From NCBI GenBank assembly GCA_021234155.1, contig JAJEKV010000032.1, forward strand, positions 10,362,099 to 10,426,098: a stretch of 64,000 nucleotides of DNA, given 5' to 3'. Source of the DNA: Isoetes taiwanensis. Lineage: Eukaryota > Streptophyta > Lycopodiopsida > Isoetales > Isoetaceae. Shown here in pieces: positions 9,976 to 22,289 of the stretch. The position numbers and the translations under genes were made by a program. The first letter of the stretch is position 1, and each line of letters opens with the position of its first letter. The notes beneath the pieces were generated by a model, which searched no databases, had not been told where the DNA came from, and saw only the letters and a program-made list of their open reading frames with translations.

Positions 9976-12884
9976 TCCCTACTTTTCCTTGTCCAAAATA
10001 CCTTCCCCTGCCTACTTTTCCTTGTCCACAATACCTTCCCCTGTCCAAGATACCTTCTCGTGGCAGATTTCTTGTTCGGTTTCTCTACTGGATCGCTTCT
10101 CAATATTGTCATTTCAGCATTCTTCATGGCGAGGTTTTTCTTGGTCGTCCTTTGGAAGCATGCATGGTTAGGAGGAGTATAATTTTGTAAGCTGGATATG
10201 CATGCTTGCAGTGTTTTGGATTTAGCTCCTGGCTCTTTATTGCAGTAATTCTACAATGATTCTTGGTTTGCTCTGATATGTATTGCTGTTGCTACCTGCA
10301 TGTGCTCATATCCTCTATGGCACCGACATGCATGGTTAGGAGGAGCAATCTTGTAAGAGGGATATGCATTTTTAGAAATGTGCAATTTTGGGGGTTGGAT
10401 TGAATTCTTCTTCTGTTCTGCGGTTACGGCAGCATTGTCTAAGATTGATTGCATTTGGGGACACAATTTTACAGTTATAATCTGTCATTATTTCGGTTCA
10501 TATCATGCATTCCTTGCTGCTTGTTTGATCCCTTCCATGTCAGCATGTGTTTGCTTCCCATCTATTTGAAGCATAATGTTCGGGTATGCACAGGATATGG
10601 TATCTCGTCTGAACAGGATTAGGCATTCAGTGGCATCTGACGTTTACCTGCAGCACACCAAGGGATCAATCTTGCAGCCTCACGACAAAATATGGATTCA
10701 AATGGCAATTGTACTAAGTTATTTAATTCTTTACTTCCAGTTTATAAGGTTCGATAATTCCACAGCCCCTTCACCACATTCTGCTCAGATCTTTTCACAT
10801 TCTGCTTTGACCCCAACATGCCATCACTTCTTTCTGTCTGCTTATGGGTTAAACCCCAGTGCTTTTTCTGGTTTTTACTCAGTTCCTGCTTCCATTTTCT
10901 GCTTTCTCTACTTTGATCTAAAAATCGGCCTCCCCAGTCGCCCCTGTTCTATAAATCGATTACCTTGCCCCGCCGATCTCCCTGTTTCTACCAAATCAGC
11001 CTCCTGTCCTGCCCTTTTGCCCCCTGGGTCTCCTCCCCTGTTAGCTTTGCTCTCTCCTTGTTCGCTCTGCGCAGCCAGCCGCCTCCTTGCCCTAAAATGG
11101 TTCAACCAGGTTTTTTCGGGTTAGACATTGGTTTTTTTTTTTGTGTAAATTTTGTATAGCTCCATGATTATTGCTTCCATTGACAATAACTTTGTTTCGA
11201 TTACCATTATACTTCCCTTGACGAACTCTAATTAACGGTGCCTATCATACTTCCCTTGACGAACTTTAGTTAAACGGTGTCTATCCTGCCTTTGACAATA
11301 GTTTTCCTACATTGGTTTTTATGTGATATTCTCTTTCTTATCATTGCCGTTACTGCTTTTGCTTTTTTATTCTTTTTGATATCTTCTTGTACCATGGTGT
11401 TCATTTTGATTACCAGTCCACGTACGGGCTTAGTGTTGGTCGACCATGCTCATCTCACCAACTTATATTTTTCTCCTCTCATAGTCGCACGAGCCTAACG
11501 CTTCTCTGGTGTCAATTCAATGAGCCCTTGTTTAACCCGATCATTTTCGCTTTTTTTTTAGCAATTTCGGCTATGCCTTCGACCTCAACCTCGTCTGTAA
11601 GCTCGATCTCCCCTCGGCCCCCTAATATTGTAAGCCATCTATTCAACGCGAGTATTACCTGGTATATCATGCAGTGGCTTTCATGTGGTGTTATATTTGG
11701 GGCATTTTCTTCCTTGTCGTATATGGCTCCTTCCTTAGTCTTCGTTTATTTGCACTTTGCTTTGTCCTTGTGTCCATTAGAAGTTTACTTGCATAATTCT
11801 TCGAGCATTATTCTAGTAGACCGTCAGTGTGACCATAGGTGATAAAATGTTGTTGTTGGATAAAAAGCCTTTGGATTTTGTAATTGTCTTTGTGGATAGA
11901 GATTTCCATTTACATTGTTACTATTCCCTTGACTAATACTTGGATTTCTTCTCTCTTATGAAGTTGCTACTTCGTCCTAGTACTTGGAACCTTCCAGTCA
12001 CAATGGCTCTATTATCTATGTCTAACTTGAAGGTTGATGTAGGTTCATTATGAGCTAATATTTGTTGAAAGTGCTTATTTGTGTGGTGCTTAACACCAGC
12101 ATACATGCATTGTTTTTCAAGGAATGATGGTCCAACGTGTGGCTTGGAGTTTAGGATGATTGGGGGCATTTATTCCTAACTTTTAGGGCAATTTTCATGG
12201 TTCTAAATTACTTATGGAAGTGGTTTTCCTATGAGGTTGTCTGGATGGGTATTATTCCAGTTGGTTTGAAATTTCTTTAGGATGATGGGCGAGCATTTGC
12301 CTTTTCTACTTATGGGTGCATTCGGATGGGTTTAACTTGATAATTCGAGGGTTTTTTCCTAAGTTATGTTTTCGCACGTGTATATTGTTTATAGCATATG
12401 GGGTGCATTTGGTCCTTGTGGCATGTTCATCTATATCTATTGTCAATTTCTTCTCTATTCTATTCTATTCTATTCTATTCTCTGGCACGTTGTGTTTTCG
12501 TCACTCTTGTCGTTTACCTTAGATATTCTGGATGTGTATCCCTATATTGCATTCTTTTACATTGGCTGTAGTCCACACTAATAATTTCTTTCGAGACTTT
12601 GTTTCAGAAGCACATCTTATTGCTTAGATTGCTATTGCCCTTGACCTCGACTTTGATTTCCGCCTGTTTCTAACCTTGTCAACCGTCTTGACCTTTTCCT
12701 CGACCTCAGCTTCTGTTCATTCGAAGTAACCCCTCTCCTATGACTGCCTATGCGCCATCGACTATCTGGTTCGACCGCAACCTTATGTGGCCCCTCGTTT
12801 ATCCAGTTCTGCATTACCTTTCCGGGCTTGTTCGATCATTGCAATATCGCTCGTTTTACGTTACTCTCTCTCTCGCTTGTTCGA
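9976..12884. other. Unidentified pyrimidine-rich tract with small repeats
   Basis: No gene family was recognised. Visible structure: a 33-base tandem pair (CTACTTTTCCTTGTCCA with CCTTCCCCTG) at about 9995-10060; CATGCATGGTTAGGAGGAG at 10160-10178 and 10327-10345; a 38-base tandem pair (CTTCCCTTGACGAACT) at about 11202-11280; and an ATTCT run at 12456-12480. General composition resembles 26356-28740, so the two may be one region split by the LINEs. Confidence 0.45.
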
Positions 12885-13015
12885 GCATTGCTAACGGAAA
12901 GTGGCATGCTGCCATTAGAATCGGAGGCCTTATGCGGGCTCCTAATGTATTTGCGCAAGATACAAACACATGCGGGGCATATGGCCTTCATGAGTAGCCA
13001 GACAAGGGGGTAGTA
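12885..13015 (+). mobile_element. LINE copy 1a, left part (split by Helitron)
   Basis: The frame giving TESGMLPLESEALCGLLMYL matches AECGMMPLEAKALCRLLRYM in the full LINE at about 25385-25440. It runs to position 13015 and resumes exactly at 20207. The copy is 5'-truncated inside the ORF2 C-terminal region. Confidence 0.85.
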
Positions 13016-13989
13016 TCTATATATAATAATAAAGGCGTTTTGTGATAGTCTGTGCGCATTTTTGGCCGTTAGATTAAATCGACGGCTGAGATGCTTTAAA
13101 ATTGTTTTCATTGCGAATTGCGGTTATTGAGGAATTGTGGCTGCGTTGCACCATTCGCCGGGATTCTGAGATGAACCGGTATGCATCCTCTTTGTGTGAT
13201 GAATTCGACTACTTCTCCTCGATCTACCAATGTATTCAAACTCCCTCAACTGTAGCCTCTTGAGATCTTCGCCACCCGGATGATTCCTCCGAGAACTTGG
13301 CGGATCCATGCCAAATAAAATTTCGATCAATTTGAACACTACTTTTTGCCAATCAAATGCTTGGGGATGCAAGGGCATGATTAAAACCTTTAGAATGTTA
13401 TAGGCTTGTAACGTCAATTACCTCCAACATAAACCGTTTATTCGCGGGTTTTCAATCCATTGTTATGGTCGATCATTTGCCATGCCGCAAAGATCGCTAC
13501 TACATTCGTGTATGTTTTTGAAGTCTCGCGTCACCTATTTACGTCGCCTCTGTGTAGCTTAACGGTGGCATTATCCTTAGGACTTTTGATTACATTAAAA
13601 ATTTCGTAAGAAAGAACGTCTAGATGAAGCAATTGGGGGTCCGGAAATCATGGAAAAATGGATGTTCCTATTTCTAGAAATAAAATGCAATCGGCTTACG
13701 CAAGCATGTAAAGAAAGGAAAGACCATCTATAACTGTATGCCCCCTCTGCCTTTATTCTAGGTTAAAATGCCTTCTTATTTTGCACTTGCGGGGGTAATA
13801 TGCGAGGCAATATGCTTGTACCCAATTTTTGAAGGATAGTCTGTGGCAAAGCATCATGTGCCTTCATTTTCTTAAATTATTTTCATTCCTTGGATTTACC
13901 GCTTTGCCAAGATTGCCTCGGGCTCGAGAACTTTGCCGGATCATTTTTACTTGTAGCATGAGCTCTTTTCGCTTGCTTCTCCTATTTGT

Positions 13990-14330
13990 CGCCTCCATTT
14001 TGATATCAAATCGACTCATTTCACGTTACTAATGTTGCCTCCCGAATTGGCATAGTGCTCCTTCCGATTGTGCTAGAAACCATCTATCCATTCCAGATTT
14101 TCATGCCTCTAAGAGATGCGGCGTGCTTTCAGCAGACCGAGCTTTCAACCATTAGGTCTATTTTAGGAGGGCAATGAAAGCTTCTTCCGCAACGTGAACA
14201 TTTTTACAGAGGTAATAACAATAAGTTTTAGCTTTCATGCTTGCCATTTTATCTTTGATGTTTTAGGGTTAAGAATCCAGCCAATCGGCCTGCTATAGAC
14301 ACAATATTTTATCTATTACTCTTGATAAAA
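13990..14330 (+). repeat. Direct repeat inside H1 (copy at 17320-17645)
   Basis: About 330 bases starting GCCTCCATTTTGATATCAAA recur 3.3 kb downstream within the same Helitron with small changes. This indicates internal duplication or capture of the same fragment twice. Confidence 0.75.
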
Positions 14331-15385
14331 ATGAACAGATTTGCAATTAAATTTGGATATACAAAATGCAAAATTTGATGGAGTCTATATGTGGCCTTTT
14401 CTAAAGCCAAAGGCGGCTATGAAACCCCCGATCCAAAGATTTTTGATTGAAATAACCGTAAAAGCTTCTATATTGGCATTTTTCCGGATTTCCATTGCTT
14501 GAGATGCTTTCAAAAAGGAGTTCGTTGGTAAGCCCCTTGCTGAAATTGCTCATACTTGTGGATTTCGAAAATAGTATGAGCTTTAGAGATCCATTTCCTG
14601 GTTTTCAAGGCGCAGATAATATGCGAAATGCAATTGCATGGAGTCCGTCTCTGTCGAATATGGCATTGCCAAATTATATTTTGCCTTAGATGTCTTTGCC
14701 AAGTTCTTACGTGCCAACTTTTGATCTGAAACAAAGGTATAATCTTTGCCTAAATGGTTATATGCCAATAGCGTGATATGCCTTTTGCCAAATCGTGATA
14801 CATAATGGCGTGTGATACATAATGGAACGCAATGCTCTATTTTCCCCGTTTGTTTCCCATATTACGTTGATATTTTGTGATTGGATATACAAAATGCGTA
14901 AATTTGATGGAGTCTATATGTGGCACTTTCTAAAGCCTATATGTGGCCTTTTCCAAAGCCAAAGGCTGGCTATGAAACCACGATCCACCATTTTTTGATC
15001 TGAAAATAGTCAGAAGAGTCGGGCGATTTTTCGGATTTCCATTGCTCGATGCTTTCAAAAGGAGTTTACGTTGGTAAGCCCCTGGTTGAAATTGCTCATA
15101 CTTGTGGATTTCGAAAATAGTATGAGCTTTAGAGATCCATTTCACGTTTTTCGTGCAGATAATGCGAAATGCGGTTGCATGGAGTAGTTGCATGGAGTCG
15201 TTTCTGTAGAATATGGCATTGCCAAATTATATTTTGCCTTAGATGGCTTTGCCAAGTTCTTATGTGCCAACTTTTGATCCGAGACAAAGGTATAATCTTT
15301 GTCTAAATGATTATATGCAAATAGCCCGATATGCCTTTTGTCAAATCGTGATACATAGGGGCGTGTGATACATAATGGTCCGTAC
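14331..15385 (+). repeat. Tandem duplication of about 550 bases inside H1
   Basis: The segment containing GGAGTTCGTTGGTAAGCCCC, CTCATACTTGTGGATTTCG and GATATGCCTTTTGCCAAATC occurs at about 14331-14830 and again, in the same order, at about 14880-15385. A shorter third relative begins near 15500 (AAAATGAACAGATCTGCAAT). Confidence 0.75.
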
Positions 15386-15719
15386 ATACAAACCATATAG
15401 TTTCATGATCAGAAAACCTTGGTGAAATATCTTAAATTTTTAGGCATACAATTATAAGTAGCTCCATCCACGCGTAAAATGAAGTCCCTTGCTTTCGAAT
15501 GATTGTGCATAGAGGTATAATAATAAGCTTTAGCCATTACTCTTGAGTAAAATGAACAGATCTGCAATGCTATTTTTCCTTGACATTTGTTTTCCATATT
15601 AAGTTGAAGGTTAAGTTGAAAATTTGTGGTCGGGTATAATGGAGTCTAAATGTCAAGATGTTGGCTTTTTTCTAAAGCCAAAGCTGGTCGCTTGAAACCA
15701 CGATCCAAAGATTTTATGA

Positions 15720-16412
15720 TACAAAATAGTCAGTAGTCCGAGCATTCCTAGATGAAAAGGTAAGTTTGACCATTTTGACAATTTCTAAGAATTTAATACA
15801 TTATAGAATGATTAGAAGCTTCGGCAAGCTCGAATCGAAGAAACTTCAAACTCCTTTGTATGAGGAATTCAACAAAGATATGGCGTGTAGTAAGAGAAGA
15901 AGGATCGTAAAACGTGGCAACTTCAAGTCCTGGAAAGACAAGGCGGTGATAACAAGTAGCAAGTCGCCAAGTAAAGGAAGTAGCATGAGTGAGCGGTCTA
16001 TCTGCGTGAGCTCTGGAAGTCCAGGAGGAGATCTTTGCCATGAGTGTTAGCTTCCCAAAACTCAAGGAGTGGAGGGGAACTGCCCAAGATGGTCATTGTG
16101 CCACATCTTCTTCTAGGTAATATTAATTAATTTTACGGTTCTTTACGGGTCTTTCATCATCTTTTATGTAGTTTTTGTGAGCGCCAAAGACAATGGAAAG
16201 AAGAACTCCAAAAAGACTAGAGATGAAAAGGGTAAGCTACAATTTTTTCTCCGATTAGAATGAGAAACATGAATATTTTTTGGTCATTTTTGTTCTTGTA
16301 GAAGAAAAACGCAAACTTGCGAGACATGGAGCATCTCCAAAAGACAAGGCTTTGCAATGCCAAGGGAATCGGCTAGGACATACACCCCCATATTCTCCAA
16401 TGAGATAAGATG
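15720..16412 (+). pseudogene. Captured exon-like pieces of an unknown gene in H1
   Basis: Three exon-like pieces occur with plausible splice sites. One ends GATGAAAAG|GTAAGT at 15757. One (FVSAKDNGKKNSKKTRDEK, about 16167-16228) ends at GGTAAGC. One starts after TTGTAG at 16302 (EEKRKLARHGASPKDKA) and stops near 16408. A lysine- and serine-rich frame (RSFGKLESKKLQTPLYEEF onward) also occupies 15800-16050. No family was recognised. Capture by the Helitron is the simplest explanation. Confidence 0.4.
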
Positions 16413-19202
16413 AGTGTTGTACCAACATATAATCTTACCACCGGATCCTTCTTGATTTGTATTGCTCGATTACAATGCAAGTCATTTCTTTGTAGCATCT
16501 CCTCTCTTCGGTTCCCAACCTTGTTGGGCGACCATGTACATAAGATTTATTTTATTTACACCTTGGATTACTTCCACGTAGACTCAATGCTACCTAAGAG
16601 GCTCTCTGCTTCAAAGCGAATTGCCACGAGGGTAGCTTTTTTCCTTGGGCAAACATCGGATAAATATAGATGTGTACTATCTCGGTGTCCACTCCTGCAT
16701 CACGAGTAGCCTTTCTTGAATGTGTGGCATTTGCCGACTTTCAATGCAAGTTGTTTAACATCATGTGTTTTCCCGATATAAATATAGGTATGCACACTTT
16801 ATTTCTCAATTATATATTCAATAATACAAACATTTTGTTTGTCCGCTTGAGTGCATTCTAAATTTTCAAACAAAACCGATATATTGTTGGCATTTTTGCT
16901 CGCCATGATGAAGAATTAGTTTGAAAGTCCGGAAGTGCGAGTTAGAGAACGATTATTCGGTCCTTTTGGTTGAAGAACAAAAAATTGTGAAAAAGGTTTT
17001 GAAAGAAAGAAGTCGAAGATGAATCGATGCAATGACATCTTGAAAAGTGTTAAATTTGCTAAGCCCCCATGAGAATCTTTGGCATTCCTTACAAACATCA
17101 TATTGTCATAGACTAGGACATGAAAAAAGATATAGCATTGAATTTGAAAGGTGGAGTTGTTTTTTTTCTTTTCCATTTTGTACTCGGATCTATAAAAACC
17201 TTTATTTCTTCAAGTACTTGCGGTCTTTGTTTAAGCGCACTCATTTTGTATACTTAGATGACCGGGGATACTCAATGCTAGATACATGGTTGCCTTAAGG
17301 TCGAGGCTGACCTAATTGTCGCCTCCATTTTGATATCAAATCGACTCATTTCACGTTACTAATGTTGCCTCCTGAATTGGCATAGTGCTCCTTCCGATTG
17401 TGCTAGAAACCATCTATCCAGTTCATTTTCATGCCTCGAGAAGGTGCAAACATACTTCAGCAGAATCGAGGTTTCAGCCATTCCGGTGTATTTTAGGAGG
17501 GCAATGAAAGCTTCTTCTTCAGCAACGTGAACACTTTTTACGGAGGTAATAACAATAAGTTTTAGCTTTCATGCTTGCCATTTTATCTTTGATTTTTTAG
17601 GGTTAAGAATCCAATCGGCCTGCTATAGACACGATATTTTATCCCTCGACTATCATCTTTGAAGAAAGATATTTATGCCAAGGGTTGTGGTACCGACTTC
17701 TTCATTGAAAAGGTTTGTTAAAAATATTGCATCCTTCTTTCATATTGAGGAATATTTTTTCAGTTGTAATATCTGTCAAATTTGAGTTCCGGGCCAAGAA
17801 CTCCTAAAAGGTCTCCTTATTCTAGGCTGAAGTAGACATACCTCTTGCCCAAATGATTAAAATTGTTCCACACTATTAAGTCATAATTAGGGTGTTTTGC
17901 AAAACCCATTGCAAAACAACACTACTTTATTAAAACATGGCATGTGACTCTACTATTAAAACTGGCATATTTTGAGGCATTTTCTGTTGTTTGCATCTTG
18001 GACTTTGTGCGGGTTGTCAAGTTAATGTTCATATTTATGGTCGTGTATATCATGGTAAGGGTATAATGGTTCTATCTTGACCACCTCATGGCATGCCCAA
18101 TTGGCTCTCGTGATCTAGCTCTGCTAAGCTCTTTAGCGATTCTGGCTGACTCATCACGCCTTGATCTTTTTATAATAATGCTTAGCCAAATTGCATAATA
18201 ATGATCGGCTCATGGGAGAAATCAATTGTTGTTGTACCCTTCAACAAGTTGTTTTGATGATTCGCATATTGTGCCACGATGCACCAGATTTGCCATCAAA
18301 GTTCGGGTCTATATTGGTATCTTGGAATATCTGGCACATTCATAGCCCCGAAACCCCGCATCAAGGTTTGTATCTTGCTATGCACAATAATGTAAAGCAC
18401 TTTTAGATGTGGATATTTGGTGTTCGGACACGGATATCAGTTCAAAGCTATAAACATGGACGGGTCATAATTTATTCGGGTGGAACCGGTGCATATAGTA
18501 ACATTGCTTGACTTCAATCCAAGCTTTGTTGTTTATGTACATGAGCTTATAGATGGTGAGGTGAAAGTTGAATAAAATTGAACCTCAGGGCTGCATAACT
18601 TTGGGTACGAAAAGTTATTGAGAATAAGCGTTATTTTACTTCTAGATTTTACATGTGTTTAATCGTGTATTTGGGCTCTTGATGTATACAAAAACACAAG
18701 CGGGGAGGCGTGATTCGTTGGTAAAGGAGTAGATCAGGCTAACAAATGGGATATTCTCAAAGAGATATGGGCAAAATAGATAATTGAAACGAGAAGTTGA
18801 ATCTCAAACATAAGTGGACAGAAATGATTAATCGTTTATGTGGACAGTTGGGGATAACTATGTATGATAATCACTTAACTTTGAGTTAAGCATTTTGACA
18901 ATCTGGATCCCCTACATATGTAATGATAGTATATGCCAAAGTGAAAACAACCAACCAAGTGTGGGTGTCTCCTATTTCAATGTTGTAATAAAAAAAAAAA
19001 AAAAAAAAAATACTAACCAGTTGCATTTCAGTATAACCATTCGGCAAGTCGAGGCTTGCGAGCCTAATCACCCCTCAAACCTACATGACTTAGGGCGGGT
19101 TTTCAACATATTGACTATTTGACGAGGCTTTGCCCTACCGCTAAAACAGTGTCACCTTGGGGTTCAATGTTGTAATGATAGCTCGGGGTTCAATTTTGTA
19201 AT

Positions 19203-19249
19203 GGCCTCAGTGGACGATAAAAAATCATTCTCATTCTCATTCTATTCTA
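19203..19249 (+). mobile_element. LINE 3' end only, (CATTCT)n tail
   Basis: GGCCTCAGTGGACGATAAAA followed by ATTCTCATTCTCATTCT is the same 3' end that terminates the minus-strand LINE at 53914. The copy starts within the hairpin and is one of the shortest truncations seen here. It lies inside Helitron H1. Confidence 0.75.
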
Positions 19250-20206
19250 TTTGCAATATTGTAATAATATCGTAAAGTTGAGAAAACCAACCATCGTTTG
19301 CAATATTGTAATAATATCATTAAGTTGAGAAAACCAACCACCCCCTCATTGTGAAAGGGAAAAAAAGGGAATATTAAAAGGTATATATAGAAAAAGAAGG
19401 AAGGAGAGTAAGTCTTAGCCACTCTCTCCAAAACACATTGCTACAAAAGATCAAAACACTAATGTGCAACTATATAGTATTTCTATTGCATCATGTCTAC
19501 AAATGAATTTATTGAGTTACTTATTCCACATATGTAAGATTCTCGCAACATGTCTGCAATTGGATTTTCGAAGTTACATATTTCACATCTAAGATTATGC
19601 TTAATTTGATTACCCCAATCTCCAATTCGACAATCTTATAAAGCTAATATTGCCCAACCATGCAATCCAATAAAAATACCAAAACAAATCTTTGTCCTTG
19701 CCCCTTTGAACAATAAGAATTCTAGCGAGATTCTAGCAAGTCCTTGAAACCTCTTCCATAACTCTTGGGAATAGAGGCCCAACTTATAACTTGCCACATA
19801 GCGCATAAAGAAAAGAAATACTTCTAGATCATTACACACAGTATAAATATCTTACACAATGGAGGTGCAAGACAAATGAAGGTAGAATCCCATTATTCAA
19901 TGGTTCGATACAGATCTTTTTAAGGTTCAAACTTTAATGTTTATTTACGTTCTAACACCAACAAATAATAGCTGGATGCTGGAGATTCCATACAAGCAAC
20001 AATCTATTAGGAGATGAATGAAGGGCTTAAAAAAAGCTAGACTATGCATTAATTACCTTTATACATTATGAAAATATCAAATATTAATAGTTCTAGACTT
20101 TTTGCACTGCTTTTCTTTAGATGTTCTAATCTTATGTCCATCATCTTTATTAGTTTTTGAAATTATGCCCTATGAAAAGCCCAGCAACGCTGGGCACTTT
20201 TTCTAG

Positions 20207-20873
20207 TAAGGATATAGTGGCTCAAAAGATGGGGAATGGACATTGAAGACCTGGAAATCAATAAGGATGATATTAGGAGTTGGGTAAGAAATCATGCCAT
20301 GCATAAAATGTGGGACACCCCGGAAGTCGAGGAGGAGTGCTATAGACAAGTCATCAATCCCAAATTACAGGAAGCCTCGCATCTCAGAGCGAAGTTGTCG
20401 GTGAAGCTAAGACATATGATTAGTAGAATGAGGCTTAGCTCACACCACTTGGGGGTGGAGACTGGTCGCTGGGCAAAAATACCACATGAGCTAAGATACT
20501 GCAAGGTGTGTGGGGCAAATGAGGTTGAGGACGAAGAGCATGGCATGTCATACTAGCTTGCCCTGCATACCAATCTATTCGAGTAAAATTTGGGATACAG
20601 GTATCTTCAGTGGTGGACTTCTTTGAGTTGGCTCCAGTTACTGTTGGGTACTTTCTAGTAGAGGTTATGCAGATCCGAGAAAATAGTATTCAAGCACTAA
20701 AATCTCTCATAGGAGACTATGGATCGGAGAAGGAGGAGGAGAGCTCTAATATGTTCTTACCAGAAGAAATATTAGATGAATTAGTGTATGATGTTGAATG
20801 TACATTTTGAACGTCTTCTAGGCCTGATGGTCTCACAGACGTAAGAAATAGAGATTTCATTTCATTTCATCTC
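20207..20873 (+). mobile_element. LINE copy 1a, right part with 3' tail
   Basis: It continues the ORF2 C-terminal region (WVRNHAMHKMWDTPEVEEE, then RMRLSSHHLGVETGRWAK) to a zinc motif C-x2-C-x9-H (CKVCGANEVEDEEH, about 20500-20540), with frameshifts after it. The 3' UTR hairpin spans 20812-20841 and the tail is three TTTCA units. Another LINE starts directly after the tail. Confidence 0.9.
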
Positions 20874-21194
20874 TACATGCGATTTTGGACAGGGATCTCG
20901 TGTTGCTTCCACCTGATTTCAGGAAAAAAAGGCATTTGTCACCTGGTTTCGGCAGCACTTTTCGATTCTGAGAACTGCAGGGTCGGGTCTGCAATCTGGT
21001 TTCCGGTTGCTTCAGTTTTCGGCTGGGCTAATCGGGTCTGTTGGTCTGGTGCTGGGCAGCCCTGTCGGCATCATCAGGGGGAGGTAAAAAACACACTGTG
21101 GCAACTGTTTAAACAGGGGCCGGTTGCTTCATAATCAGCTACAGTACTTTGTCACAGATTGCTACAGGGGGCTTTGGGTATCGGGCAGCAGGAA

Positions 21195-22286
21195 ATGGCA
21201 CGAAAGAAGAGGACAACAGATGGAAGAAATAAGAAAAGAGAAGGCTGTGATACAAAAGAGGATGGGTCGTCAGACTCAGATCTGAGTGTTGGAACAGAAG
21301 TTGTCGGTGCTGGAACAGAAACAGGGGGCCCGATAGAGGCTTCAGATGGTATTTCTGCTGCAATCTCTGCTGTAACATCAGATGGTATCAGTGCTGCAAT
21401 AAAGAATCCGGGCCTCTCTGCTGCAACATCAGAGGCACTGGCTGCAATAAGAAAAACAGAAGATCCGGGCTCTTCTGCTGCAACATCAGTGGCAAATGGA
21501 TATCCATTTTCTACAATAGGTACAGGGCCGAGTTGTTCAACAGCATTTGGAGGCATCACAGGTGGAGGTTTCACAGGCGAAATGATTATGGGCCAGCTTC
21601 TTACAGTCATGATGAAAATCTTGGACTCCATGGAACAATCTAGAAAGGAAGCGGAGCAGGCAAGAAGAGAAGCATCAGCGCAGTAGTCGCAAATGCTAAA
21701 AATTCTTCAAGGTATGAACGAGTCTCTACTATTACTGAAACATGAGAATTATGAGTTAAAACAACAAGTAGCAAGCATGACGGTGGCGCCGCTGAACCAA
21801 AAAGACTCTGAAAACAATCTCAATTATTTGCACGGTGAAACGAGCAATGAGGGTTTTCAAGAAGCAATAGATACATTGAACGATAAATTGGAGCAGCTAA
21901 CTGATATGCACGAGCGGGAACTTAAGGCGAATAATCTCAGAATAGCCGGACTGCCAGAAAAAGATAATGAGAACACTATAGAAACTGTGCAACAATTTAT
22001 GGCTGAAAAGATGCAAATACAAGTAGAGATATTGGATGCATACCGCGTTGGGAAGAAAGGGGAAGGTACCCGCAACATATTGGTGAAGTGTGCAAGCAAG
22101 GAGGCTAAGGCGAGGATTATGCAGAAGCGATCTTTGCTAAGGGGGCAATACATCTGGGTAAATGATGACTTGACTAAAATTCAGTTTCAACAAAGGAAAG
22201 ATGACATCTTAAAGATGAAGGAAGCCCGGGCATCTGGAAAGCGTGCATACTGGAGAGGAGGTAAGGCAGTGATAGAAGAGGCATAG
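21195..22286 (+). pseudogene. LINE ORF1 protein, one in-frame stop
   Basis: The frame opens with MARKKRTTDGRNKKRE (basic) at 21195, the start preferred over the upstream ATG at 21159 because it begins the basic stretch. A Ser/Ala-rich region and a coiled-coil-like segment (LLTVMMKILDSMEQSRKEA) follow. One TAG at 21684-21686 interrupts the frame, which continues with QMLKILQGMNESLLLLKHEN and a second coiled coil. The C-terminal part (NNLRIAGLPEKDNENT, DAYRVGKKGEGTRN, WVNDDLTKIQ) matches the RRM-like plus C-terminal RNA-binding region of L1-type ORF1 proteins. It would bind element RNA as a chaperone. Confidence 0.85.
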
Positions 22287-22289
22287 CAA

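Larger units (their letters stand above)
13016..20206 (+). mobile_element. Helitron H1, non-autonomous, 7.2 kb
   Basis: It begins TCTATATATAATAATAAAGG and ends with the palindrome GCCCAGCAACGCTGGGC (20179-20195), then ACTTTTT and CTAG, lying between host A (13015) and T (20207) as Helitrons do. Removing it joins two parts of a LINE in frame: host codons G-(TAG)-Y then K-D-I align with G-W-Y-A-D-I of the intact paralogue. The same two termini occur on Helitron HB at 29893. No Rep or helicase motifs are visible, so it would depend on an autonomous relative. Internally it holds two direct duplications, exon-like pieces and a LINE 3' tail. Confidence 0.88.
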
